This document shows positions 23,810 to 36,384 of a DNA stretch of 50,375 nucleotides, in pieces (the first letter of the stretch is position 1; every line of letters starts with the position of its first letter). Under the pieces are notes generated by a model. It saw only the letters and a list, made by a program, of their open reading frames with translations, was not told the origin of the DNA and did not search any database. The position numbers and the translations under genes are program-made. This stretch comes from Nitrospirota bacterium (lineage in GTDB: Bacteria; Nitrospirota; Nitrospiria; JACQBZ01), in assembly GCA_016194285.1 (NCBI GenBank), contig JACQBZ010000046.1, forward strand, positions 1 through 50,375, given 5' to 3'.

Positions 23810-24934
23810 TCAGCCCGGTTTAACAAACAGGCGAATGATGTCGTTGTAAAACGCCAGGGCCATCAGCAGAAGCAGCAACGCCAGGCCGATCTGCTGCGCG
23901 ATCTCCCGTTTCCGGATGCTCAACGGCCGGCCCAGGACGGCCTCGATCACGAAAAACAGGAGATGGCCCCCATCCAATACCGGGATCGGAAGGATGTTCA
24001 TCACGCCCAACGTGATGCTCAGGATCGCGATCAGAAAGAGCAGACCGCCGAACCCCTGGGAGGCGGCCTGACCCGACATCTGGCCGATCAGGATCGGCCC
24101 GCCGATATTATCCATCGAGAGCTTCCCCTGAACGAGCCGGACCAGCCCCTCCACCGTCAGATAGGTCCATTGCCACGTGGCCTGAAAACCCTTGACCAAC
24201 GCCTCCAGTGGATTCGCGGCCACGATCTGGGCGCCGTGCGGGCTCTTCCCGATTCCGATCTGGCCGACGGTCTTCTGTCCCTCTTCGGTGTCCACCGTCT
24301 TCGGGGCCGGCGTCACGGTCAGGGTCATATTCTGATGGTCCCGTTCCACCACGATCGTCAGGGACTTCCCGGCGCTGGTATAGATGGTTTCAGTCATCTG
24401 GGCCCAGGTCGAAATTTTCCGATCATCGATCGAAACGATCCGGTCCCCCGGTTTGAAGCCGGCCGCTTCGGCGGGCGATTTCTCGATGACGGTCTCGATC
24501 ACCGGCATCAAGCTGTCAAAATCCGGCACGTACATCGGAACGCCGATCGAGAGCGAGCCGGTGAAGATCAGATAGGCCAGAAGCATATTGAAGACCGGCC
24601 CGGCCGCCACGATCAGGATCCGCTTCCAGACCGGCGCGTGTGAAAAGGAACGGGCCCGATCTTCCGGGGAGAGCGCTGGCGCGTCCTCTCCCTTCTCGGG
24701 TTCTTCGCCGAAAAGCTTCACGTAGCCACCCAGGGGAAGCGCGGAGATCAGGTATTCGGTTTCTCCGACCGTCCGGCCGATCACCCGGGGCCCGAATCCC
24801 AACGAGAATTTCAGGACCTTGACCCCCAGACGACGGGCCGCCAGGAAATGGCCCAGCTCATGAAAGAAGATCAGCACACTGAGAACGATCAGAAAATAAA
24901 ACAGGTTGTAGAGAAAATGAATGACGGATTCCAT
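23810..24934 (-). CDS. rseP: Site-2 intramembrane metalloprotease RseP
   Basis: 374-residue inner-membrane zinc protease that cleaves transmembrane anti-sigma factors. The zinc motif is [12 protein letters not shown] near residue 25 and the second metal motif is [16 protein letters not shown] in the C-terminal membrane part. One clear PDZ domain lies between them ([20 protein letters not shown]), as opposed to the two of E. coli RseP. Four transmembrane segments can be seen. It follows dxr by 23 bp in the uppS-cdsA-dxr-rseP-ispG-proS run, the standard neighbourhood in many bacteria. Confidence 0.95.
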   Translation of the reverse strand: MESVIHFLYNLFYFLIVLSVLIFFHELGHFLAARRLGVKVLKFSLGFGPRVIGRTVGETEYLISALPLGGYVKLFGEEPEKGEDAPALSPEDRARSFSHAPVWKRILIVAAGPVFNMLLAYLIFTGSLSIGVPMYVPDFDSLMPVIETVIEKSPAEAAGFKPGDRIVSIDDRKISTWAQMTETIYTSAGKSLTIVVERDHQNMTLTVTPAPKTVDTEEGQKTVGQIGIGKSPHGAQIVAANPLEALVKGFQATWQWTYLTVEGLVRLVQGKLSMDNIGGPILIGQMSGQAASQGFGGLLFLIAILSITLGVMNILPIPVLDGGHLLFFVIEAVLGRPLSIRKREIAQQIGLALLLLLMALAFYNDIIRLFVKPG

Positions 24935-24957
24935 CGCGACGTGATCACTCCTTTTCT

Positions 24958-26136
24958 TTAACGGCCGTCTTCTTTTACGGCTTTCGCGGCCTTCTCCCGA
25001 CCCCAGCGGTCGGCCTCCAGGACGTCCTCCAGGCTTTTCACGGCCTGGGGAACATGCGCGTCCATCGTTTTTCGAATCAGTCGGGCGATCTCCAGAAAGC
25101 CGATTCGGTCTTCGAGATAGGCCCGGACCGCCACTTCGTTGGCGGCATTTAATACGGCCGGAAGCGACCCGCCGATTTTAATCGCCTCGTACGCGTATCC
25201 AAGGCAGGGAAATTTTTTAAGATCCGGCGGCTCAAACGTCAGGGCCTTGACCTTCGTCAGCTCCAGGGACGGAAGACCGAGCGGCAGCCGTTCCGGATAA
25301 TTGAGCGCGTAGCCCAGCGGCCCGCGCATGTCCGGGACGCCCATTTGGGCGATCACGGAGCCGTCCAGATATTCCACCATGGAATGGACGATGCTCTGCC
25401 GATGAATGACGACGTCGATCCGATCCGGCGGAATATCAAAAAGCCAGCGGGCCTCGATCACTTCCAGGCCCTTGTTCATGAGCGTGGCCGAATCGATCGA
25501 GATTTTTGATCCCATGCGCCAGGTGGGATGCTTGAGCGCCTGGGCCGGTTTGATCGTCCGTCGTTTCCCGATCGGAAGGTCGAGAAGCGGTCCCCCGGAC
25601 GCCGTGAGGATGAGCCGACGGACGTCCCTCCGGCGTTGACCGGACATCGACTGAAAAATGGCGCTGTGCTCGCTGTCGACCGGCAGAAGGGTGATCCCCT
25701 GTCTTTGGGCTTCCTGCTGAAGAATCGACCCGGCCATCACCAGCGGTTCTTTGTTGGCCAGCGCGATCGTCTTTTTCGCTCCGATCGCCGCAAACGTCGG
25801 GAGGAGTCCGGCCGAGCCCACGATGGCCGACACGACCAGATCGGCCTCCTCCAGCGTGGCCACCCGGACCAGGCCTTCCGTTCCGGACAGGATTTCGATC
25901 TCCAGATTCCGCAGATCCGGCTGACGACCGCACCGTCGGCGCAGGCGTTCCGCGGCCGCGGCGTCCGCCAGCGCGACGCATCGGGGGCGGAAGCGCCGAA
26001 TTTGAGCCAAAAGTTTATCACTGTTGCTCCCGGCTGTCAAACCCACCACCCGGAAGCGATCCGGAAAATCCGTCGCCAGCCGGAGGGTGTTTGTCCCGAT
26101 GGAGCCGGTGGAGCCCAAGAGAACCAGATTTTTCAT
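24958..26136 (-). CDS. dxr: 1-deoxy-D-xylulose 5-phosphate reductoisomerase
   Basis: 392-residue NADPH- and metal-dependent enzyme that commits DXP to the MEP pathway by forming MEP. The NADPH motif is GSTGSIGTNTL at the N-terminus; the metal-binding and catalytic segment includes LPVDSEHSAIFQ and SASGGPLLDLP; the flexible loop region carries HPTWRMGSKISIDSATLMNKG. Full length. A perfect hairpin repeat (26144-26168) lies just ahead of its start, between it and cdsA. Confidence 0.96.
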   Translation of the reverse strand: MKNLVLLGSTGSIGTNTLRLATDFPDRFRVVGLTAGSNSDKLLAQIRRFRPRCVALADAAAAERLRRRCGRQPDLRNLEIEILSGTEGLVRVATLEEADLVVSAIVGSAGLLPTFAAIGAKKTIALANKEPLVMAGSILQQEAQRQGITLLPVDSEHSAIFQSMSGQRRRDVRRLILTASGGPLLDLPIGKRRTIKPAQALKHPTWRMGSKISIDSATLMNKGLEVIEARWLFDIPPDRIDVVIHRQSIVHSMVEYLDGSVIAQMGVPDMRGPLGYALNYPERLPLGLPSLELTKVKALTFEPPDLKKFPCLGYAYEAIKIGGSLPAVLNAANEVAVRAYLEDRIGFLEIARLIRKTMDAHVPQAVKSLEDVLEADRWGREKAAKAVKEDGR

Positions 26137-26143
26137 TTCATGC

Positions 26144-26168
26144 GGGGACAGATTTCAAATCTGTCCCC
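26144..26168. repeat. 25-bp perfect hairpin between cdsA and dxr
   Basis: Arms GGGGACAGATTT and AAATCTGTCCCC around one central base. It fills the 39-bp gap between cdsA and dxr in a long operon. It has no T-run, so it is not an ordinary terminator. It may be a mobile short repeat or an RNA processing or stabilising hairpin. Confidence 0.8.
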
Positions 26169-26175
26169 TCCCGAT

Positions 26176-26997
26176 TTAAATCACGATCACCCGACCATAC
26201 TGTTTCACCCAAAGCAGATAATAGTAAAGCGACGGCGTCGTGAAGATCAGGCTGTCCATCTTGTCCAGGATCCCTCCGTGGCCCGGAAGAAAATGGCCGG
26301 AATCCTTGACCCCGGCGCCTCGCTTGAACATCGATTCGGTCAGATCGCCGAGCTGGCCCAAAACGCCCAGCAACACCCCCAGGAACACGCTGTCAACCAC
26401 CGACAGAAACGGAAGAAACCATCGCTGGGCCAGGGCCGCGGCGAGAATGCTGGCGACCAGCCCTCCGACGGCTCCCTCGATGGTTTTATTGGGGCTGACC
26501 CGCGGAGCCAACCGCCGCCGTCCGAACCCTTTCCCGATATAATAGGCCCCCGTATCGCAGGCCCAGGTCACCAAAAACAAAAAGAAGACGAGGTACTCCC
26601 CCTGCTCGAGACCCCGGAGCAGGATCAGATGCCCCAGAAGCCAGCCAACATAGAAGATTCCCAACGCACCCACGGCCGCGTCGCTCAGGGTCGTTGTGAC
26701 GTCCTGATACGTCGCCAGCGGGTACATCAGTACGGCCAACACCAAGGCGGTCATTACCTCTCGATCCGAGAACAGCCCTTGTTCGTAGAAATGCCCCACG
26801 ACCAGGCCGCCGCAGAGCAAACCGAACAGGATCAGCCCCCGCTTCCCGACGGGGTAATAAAGACGGTAGAACTCCAGTTGACCGAGCAGGACCGCGAATA
26901 ACACGACGATAAAAAAGGCCGTCGGCGACAGGTATCGGACTAAAATGTAGAAGAGCGGCAGGAAGAGAACGGCCGAGATGACACGCTTGAGGTGCAT
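26176..26997 (-). CDS. cdsA: Phosphatidate cytidylyltransferase
   Basis: 273-residue integral membrane enzyme that makes CDP-diacylglycerol from phosphatidic acid and CTP. Multiple transmembrane segments fill the N-terminal two thirds. The family signature is at the C-terminus: SPNKTIEGAVGG, then LGDLTESMFKRGAGVKDSG and PGHGGILDKMDSL, which bind CTP and metal. The start ATG shares one base with the uppS stop (TAATG), so translation is coupled. Confidence 0.95.
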   Translation of the reverse strand: MHLKRVISAVLFLPLFYILVRYLSPTAFFIVVLFAVLLGQLEFYRLYYPVGKRGLILFGLLCGGLVVGHFYEQGLFSDREVMTALVLAVLMYPLATYQDVTTTLSDAAVGALGIFYVGWLLGHLILLRGLEQGEYLVFFLFLVTWACDTGAYYIGKGFGRRRLAPRVSPNKTIEGAVGGLVASILAAALAQRWFLPFLSVVDSVFLGVLLGVLGQLGDLTESMFKRGAGVKDSGHFLPGHGGILDKMDSLIFTTPSLYYYLLWVKQYGRVIVI

Positions 26998-27800
26998 TAA
27001 CCTTGTCTCACCCCGCTTCGCGGTTGGATCTGTTCTTTCACCAGGCCGAAACGACGCTCCCGCTGCTGATAATTGATCAGGGCCTCCAGAAAATCACGAC
27101 GGCGGAAGTCCGGCCACAGGGTCGGCGTGAAGTAGAGTTCGGTATAGGCCATCTGCCAGAGAAGGAAATTACTGATGCGGTTTTCTCCGCTGGTCCGGAT
27201 CATGAGATCGGGATCCGGAAGATCGGCCGTGTTCAGGTATTGACCGACTAGGGTTTCATTCACCGATTCCCGTTTGAACAAGCCCTTTTGAAGATCGTCA
27301 TATAGTTTTAAAATCGCCTCGACGATTTCGGCCCGACCCCCGTAGCTCAGCGCGATCGTCAAGACCATCTTGTCGTTGGCCAGTGTGGCCGACTCGGCCG
27401 CGCGGATCCAGTGAACGACGGACGCCGGCAGGCGATGGACCTGGCCGATCGTCTTAAATCGGATCCGATGCTCCATGAGCGTGGCCATTTCTTTTTGGAG
27501 ATAGCCTTCCAGCAACGTCATGAGCTCGTTCACCTCGTCCGGCGGGCGTTGCCAGTTCTCCATCGAGAAGGCATAGATCGTCAGGGCGTAGATCCCCAAC
27601 TCCCGGCAGGCCGTGACGGCGTCCCGAACGGAACCGATCCCCTCGCGATGGCCGGCGATCCGGGGCAGTCCCCGCATCTCCGCCCACCGGCCGTTGCCGT
27701 CCATAATGATCGCCACGTGCCGGGGGAGGCGGGCCCGATTCACCAGCGCCTGAAGCTGGTCGTCGCTCAACGCGTCGTTTCCTGATCCGATCTTCCTCAT
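26997..27800 (-). CDS. uppS: Undecaprenyl diphosphate synthase
   Basis: 267-residue cis-prenyltransferase that makes the lipid carrier precursor for cell-wall synthesis. The catalytic Asp and diphosphate-binding loop are in HVAIIMDGNGRWA near residue 30, followed by RGLPRIAGHREG; the C-terminal RTSGENRISNFLLWQMAYTE and FTPTLWPDF blocks are diagnostic. The first ~25 residues are a variable extension. It is the first gene of the operon, with its own promoter at 27822-27850. Confidence 0.96.
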   Translation of the reverse strand: MRKIGSGNDALSDDQLQALVNRARLPRHVAIIMDGNGRWAEMRGLPRIAGHREGIGSVRDAVTACRELGIYALTIYAFSMENWQRPPDEVNELMTLLEGYLQKEMATLMEHRIRFKTIGQVHRLPASVVHWIRAAESATLANDKMVLTIALSYGGRAEIVEAILKLYDDLQKGLFKRESVNETLVGQYLNTADLPDPDLMIRTSGENRISNFLLWQMAYTELYFTPTLWPDFRRRDFLEALINYQQRERRFGLVKEQIQPRSGVRQG

Positions 27801-27821
27801 CTCGATTCACACATTTCTTTA

Positions 27822-27850
27822 AGCATACAACAATAACACAGTCCGGTCAA
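27822..27850 (-). promoter_or_regulatory. Promoter of the uppS-proS operon
   Basis: On the minus strand: TTGACC (27850-27845), 17 bp spacer, TATGCT (27827-27822). Predicted +1 is near 27815, 15 nt before the uppS ATG. Confidence 0.55.
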
Positions 27851-27880
27851 AATTCATAGGGCGGGCGCGGGGTTCTTCAA

Positions 27881-27908
27881 ATAAAAAGGGCGACAGGTTG
27901 GGTCGCCC
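27881..27908 (-). terminator. Rho-independent terminator after gltD
   Basis: Minus strand: GGGCGAC, 7-nt loop, GTCGCCC, then TTTTTAT. A 7-bp GC stem followed by a T-run, 37 bp after the gltD stop. It closes the gltB-gltD operon. Confidence 0.88.
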
Positions 27909-27944
27909 CGGGTAAAACCGATTTCTCAAACCGTTCGGAGACAC

Positions 27945-29412
27945 TTATCGGACAACCACGCCGGCGGGCCCGCCTGCCCGGCCGGCAGGCTTTCGGGTGC
28001 AGAGGTATTGATCGATCCCTTTCGCGGCGTCGCGGCCCTCACGAATCGCCCAGACGATCAGGGAGGCGCCCCGTTTCATATCGCCGGCGGCAAAGACCCC
28101 GTCGACGCTCGTCATCTGATTCTCATCCACCGCGACGTTGCCGCGCGCATCGAGCTTGACGCCGAGATCCGCGAGCAGGCCCTCCCGGACGGGACCGGTG
28201 AAACCCATCGCCAGCAAAACCAGATCCGTTTCCAACTCAAACTCCGTTCCGGGCATTTCAACGAACTGGGTTCGTCCGGTCGGATCCGTCTTCATCTCAA
28301 CCCGGACCGCCTGGAGTTTCGTCACCCGTCCGTTTTGACCCGAAAACCGTTTCGTGGAGACGCTCCACTCCCGTTTGCACCCTTCCTCATGCGCGTGAGA
28401 GCTCCGGAGCATCATCGGCCAGAGCGGCCACGGCGTCGACGGCGATCGGGTCGCGGGCGGCTGGGGCAGCAACTCGAATTGGTAGACATCTTTCGCACCC
28501 TGGCGATGAGTCGTTCCAAGACAATCGGAGCCGGTGTCCCCCCCGCCGATGATCACCACGCGTTTATCCTTGGCCGTCACCCGAACCGCCGGGTCGATCG
28601 CGTCGCCGGCGTTGATCTTGTTCTGCTGCGTGAGATAATCCATCGCGAAAAGGACGCCCTCCAGATCCCGGCCGGCCACCGATAGATCGCGGGCATTCAT
28701 CGCGCCGCCGGCCAGGCAGACGGCGTCGAAATTCTTCAGCAACAACTCCGTCGGAAAATCGCGCCCGACATCCACGCCGGTCCTGAATTCGACCCCCTCC
28801 GCGCGCATCTGATCCAGCCGGCGGTCCAGGACCGATTTTTCCATTTTGAAGTCCGGGATGCCGTACCGAAGCAGCCCTCCGATCCGATCGGCCTTCTCGA
28901 AAACCGTGACCGCGTGTCCCGCGCGGGCCAGCTGCTGCGCGGCCGCCAAGCCGGCCGGGCCGGACCCAACCACGGCTACCTTGAAGCCGGTCGGCTTTTC
29001 CGGAAGAACCGGCGTGACCCAACCCTCGTCGAAACCGCGGTCGATGATGTTCCATTCGATCACGCGGATCGAGACCGGATCCTCAATGATCCCCAACACA
29101 CAGGCCGATTCGCACGGCGCCGGACAGAGCCGCCCCGTAAACTCCGGAAAATTGTTGGTCGAATGAAGCATCTTCAACGCGTCTTTCCACCGCCCCTGAA
29201 AAACCAGATCGTTCCAGTCCGGGATCATGTTTTGAACCGGACAGCCGTTGTTGCTTTGACAGAACGGCACGCCGCAATCCATGCAGCGGGCACCCTGGGC
29301 CTTGAGCGTTTCCTCCGAAATCGGCTGGTAGAATTCCCTCCAGTCGTGGACCCGTTCCTCGACCGGTCTCCGCTTGGGACCCTCCCTCCGGATCTTTAAA
29401 AATCCCTTCGGA

Positions 29413-29420
<8 letters not shown>
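27945..29420 (-). CDS. gltD: Glutamate synthase small subunit
   Basis: 491-residue NADPH-dependent β-subunit of glutamate synthase. It feeds electrons to GltB. The N-terminal Cys-rich region ([31 protein letters not shown]) carries the Fe-S clusters. An FAD site ([19 protein letters not shown]) and an NADPH site ([13 protein letters not shown]) follow, then the C-terminal [14 protein letters not shown]. It overlaps the end of gltB by 8 bp, so the two are translated in tandem. A good terminator follows. Confidence 0.97.
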
Positions 29421-33945
<4,525 letters not shown>

Positions 33946-33951
33946 GTATTT

Positions 33952-33981
33952 AAAATACTAAATAATGACCCCTGGTGTCAA
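33952..33981 (-). promoter_or_regulatory. Promoter of gltB-gltD, predicting a leaderless mRNA
   Basis: Minus strand: TTGACA (33981-33976), 18 bp spacer, TATTTT (33957-33952). Counting 7 nt from the box puts +1 at 33945, the A of the gltB ATG. Confidence 0.55.
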
Positions 33982-34084
33982 TCATTTTTCCCGCAACTAC
34001 GACGATATCTAAGACATTTTGAGGCATTGCAACATGCGCAATCTGGTATATTAAAGAGCGAGAGGATAAAATCCCGGCAATCCC

Positions 34085-35326
34085 ATGGCAATACAATTGC
34101 GACTTTGGGCCAGGCTGTTCTTTGCGGAGGCCATTCGGGCGCTCGCCCGCCACAAGATGCGGACGGGGCTGACCGCACTCGGCGTGATGGTCGGCGTCTC
34201 CGCCGTGATCTGGGTGGTGGCCCTTGGCAGAGCTGGCACGGAGCGTACCGAAACGGAGTTGCAGAAGCTTGGCAACAACCTGATCTGGGTTGAGGCGGGC
34301 TCCCGCAACATCAATGGCGTACGCAATGGCACCCACGGGACAACCACCCTCACTCCCGAGGATGCGGAAGCCATTCGACGTGAGATGCCGCTCATCACGA
34401 GCGTATCCGAGAATACCGATGGCACCCTGCAGGCCGTCTACCGCAACCGCAACTGGATCACCCGCTATCGAGGCGTATCCCCCGAGTATTTGGATATAAA
34501 GCTTTGGCAGGTTGCGGAAGGCTCGTTCTTTACGCACGACCAGGTCAAGCACATCGAAAGCGTCGTGGTGATCGGCGAGACCGTACGCAGAGAGCTGTTC
34601 GGTGCATCGAACCCAACCGGACAGCTCATCCGCATACAGGGCTCCTTGTTCAAGATCATCGGCGTGCTGACGCCGAAGGGATCGTCCGGCTCGGGCCAGG
34701 ATCAAGACGATATCATCATGATGCCCTGGACCACCGCGCTGAAGAAGATCGGGGGCCAGGGCGTCACGTGGCTCGACGATATCATATGCTCGGCGGTGTC
34801 TCGGGATGCCGTCAACCCGGCGATCGAGGCCGTCACCTTGTTGATTCGCCAACGGCACCACATTCGCCCCGGCGAGGAGGATGACTTCAACATCCGTCGC
34901 CCGGATGAAGTGATCAAGGCCCAGATCCGGCAGAGCCAGACGCTCGAGCTGCTGCTGATCTGCGTCGCGTCGATTTCGCTGCTGGTGGGCGGCATCGGGA
35001 TCATGAACGTGATGCTGGCCTCGGTGGCGCAAAGGACCCCAGAGATCGGCCTGCGTGTCGCTGTGGGCGCGACGCCACGGGCCGTCCAGATACAGTTTCT
35101 CGGCGAGGCCGTCATGCTGAGCCTCTTCGGCGGGGTCATGGGCGTCCTCCTCAGCATCGTCGGCGATTTTTTCATCGAGAGGATGCTCGGATGGCCCTTG
35201 TCCACGTCTCCACAAGCGGCCCTGCTCGCCGTCGTGTTCGCCATGGCCGTGGGCGTCTTCTTCGGCTTCTATCCGGCGTGGAGGGCCGCACGACTCGACC
35301 CGATCGCGGCGTTGCGAAACGAGTAA
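34085..35326 (+). CDS. MacB/FtsX-type ABC transporter permease
   Basis: 413-residue permease with the MacB layout: one N-terminal transmembrane helix (TALGVMVGVSAVIWVVAL), a large periplasmic domain (about 60-280), then three C-terminal helices with LLVGGIGIMNVMLASVAQRT and EIGLRVAVGATPRAVQIQFL. Such proteins work with a LolD/MacB-type ATPase and often a membrane-fusion protein, but neither gene is adjacent: gltB is divergent on one side and a GNAT gene converges on the other. An extended −10 (TGGTATATT, 34044-34052) lies upstream, without a good −35. It may be an orphan that uses an ATPase encoded elsewhere. Confidence 0.88.
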   Translation: MAIQLRLWARLFFAEAIRALARHKMRTGLTALGVMVGVSAVIWVVALGRAGTERTETELQKLGNNLIWVEAGSRNINGVRNGTHGTTTLTPEDAEAIRREMPLITSVSENTDGTLQAVYRNRNWITRYRGVSPEYLDIKLWQVAEGSFFTHDQVKHIESVVVIGETVRRELFGASNPTGQLIRIQGSLFKIIGVLTPKGSSGSGQDQDDIIMMPWTTALKKIGGQGVTWLDDIICSAVSRDAVNPAIEAVTLLIRQRHHIRPGEEDDFNIRRPDEVIKAQIRQSQTLELLLICVASISLLVGGIGIMNVMLASVAQRTPEIGLRVAVGATPRAVQIQFLGEAVMLSLFGGVMGVLLSIVGDFFIERMLGWPLSTSPQAALLAVVFAMAVGVFFGFYPAWRAARLDPIAALRNE

Positions 35327-35401
35327 CCTTGACACGCCACCCCCCGAGTGATCCAGCCTGTGGGGCCTGAATCCTCTTTGCTCTTGCCATTCTCGGTCTT
35401 T

Positions 35402-35926
35402 TTACCGCGCCGTATCATCAAGGTCGAGGCGATAGCCCATGACGGTCAAGTCCTTCGCCGGATGGAAATCGAGCTCGGGAGCACGCACAAAGCCCATCCG
35501 TTCGTACATGCCTTTGCCGATTTGCATGAAATCGCTTGTGTGCAGCGTCACGGCGGAGGCACCGGACCGGCGCGCACGTTGTAGGCATTCCCGCAGGAGC
35601 GCGGCCCCGATGCCCTGACCCCGTGCCATCGGTGCGACGGCCAGCAAACGGATCTCCGGACAGGCCAGCGTGACGGGGGGCTGCTCCGGGCGGGAGAAAA
35701 CGGTCCCGGGCGGGTACAACAGGACGGTGCCCACAATCGCGCCATCCCGCTCGGCGACGATCTGCTCGGCCGGCTTCACGTCGGCAAGCGCGTTTAAAAT
35801 CCCCTTCCGGTAGCCCTCCCAGTGCGCGGGCATGACCGCCGCGTACTCCTGGAAGGCCGACAGCGTCACGGCCCGGATCGCGTCGCGGTCGTCCTCGCGG
35901 GCACCACGAATCGTTAGACCATTCAC
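35402..35926 (-). CDS. GNAT-family N-acetyltransferase
   Basis: 174-residue acetyltransferase-like protein. The acetyl-CoA loop is in LAVAPMARGQGIGAALLREC (R/Q-x-x-G-x-G/A type), followed by a β-bulge region and the C-terminal MYERMGFVRAPELDF typical of GNATs. The substrate cannot be told. Convergent with the permease gene; a promoter with TTGCGC and TATGCT boxes 17 bp apart lies upstream. Confidence 0.88.
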   Translation of the reverse strand: MNGLTIRGAREDDRDAIRAVTLSAFQEYAAVMPAHWEGYRKGILNALADVKPAEQIVAERDGAIVGTVLLYPPGTVFSRPEQPPVTLACPEIRLLAVAPMARGQGIGAALLRECLQRARRSGASAVTLHTSDFMQIGKGMYERMGFVRAPELDFHPAKDLTVMGYRLDLDDTAR

Positions 35927-35949
35927 CTTGCCATCCTTATCAAGGGGGA

Positions 35950-35978
35950 AGCATACTAAAAATGTCTCAGATGCGCAA
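35950..35978 (-). promoter_or_regulatory. Promoter of the GNAT gene
   Basis: Minus strand: TTGCGC (35978-35973), 17 bp spacer, TATGCT (35955-35950). Predicted +1 is near 35943, 17 nt before the ATG. Confidence 0.4.
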
Positions 35979-36023
35979 GGGAATGATGGAGTTTAGGGTA
36001 TGGGGTGAACTTCCTCCGGACCC

Positions 36024-36052
36024 TTGAAAAAATATAAACGCTGATCTATAAT
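36024..36052 (+). promoter_or_regulatory. Promoter overlapping the apparent start of the zinc-ribbon gene
   Basis: TTGAAA (36024-36029), 17 bp spacer, TATAAT (36047-36052). The last two bases of the −10 box are the first two of the ATG at 36051, and +1 would be near 36059, inside the gene as first read. Confidence 0.55.
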
Positions 36053-36326
36053 GTCCACCACTAATAATAATGTAGGAGACCTGCGCACTGAATTGGACGC
36101 GAAGCGGGCCCAGCAGGAGGCCCAATCGGAGCAGAATGAGCACTGGATGAAATGCCCGAAGTGCGGTAAAAATTTAGAAGAGGTTCCTCTGGCCGGAATC
36201 AAGGTGGATCAATGCACAAACTGCATGGGGATCTATTTCGACAAGGGGGAGCTGGAACTTCTTTTGGGCGCACAGGAGCCCAAAGGATTCTTGGGGGGTC
36301 TGAAACGACTCTTTAAGAAGCGATGA
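36051..36326 (+). CDS. TFIIB-type zinc-ribbon protein
   Basis: Up to 91 residues. A hydrophilic, Gln/Glu-rich N-terminus leads to a zf-TFIIB-like zinc ribbon: MKCPKCGKNLEEV and QCTNCMGIYFDKGELELLL, then a basic tail (GLKRLFKKR). This is the COG3809 type of small bacterial zinc-ribbon protein, of unknown function. The ATG at 36051 sits within a strong −10 box, so the real start may be downstream, either TTG 36093 or ATG 36147, just ahead of the ribbon. The histidine kinase gene follows 58 bp later and may share the transcript. Confidence 0.75.
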   Translation: MSTTNNNVGDLRTELDAKRAQQEAQSEQNEHWMKCPKCGKNLEEVPLAGIKVDQCTNCMGIYFDKGELELLLGAQEPKGFLGGLKRLFKKR

Positions 36327-36384
36327 TGCACGGGTAAGAACTGAAGGAAACCGGAACAGATTCGAACATAATCCCGAGGTCAAC

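Noticed and set aside
22671-23849. 392-codon open frame on the plus strand
   Set aside because: Antisense of ispG; its His/Asp/Arg-rich composition is that of a shadow.
33950-35335. 461-codon open frame on the minus strand
   Set aside because: It is the antisense of the MacB-type permease gene, which has clear membrane segments and family motifs. The antisense product is rich in Arg, His and Asp, with no family features.
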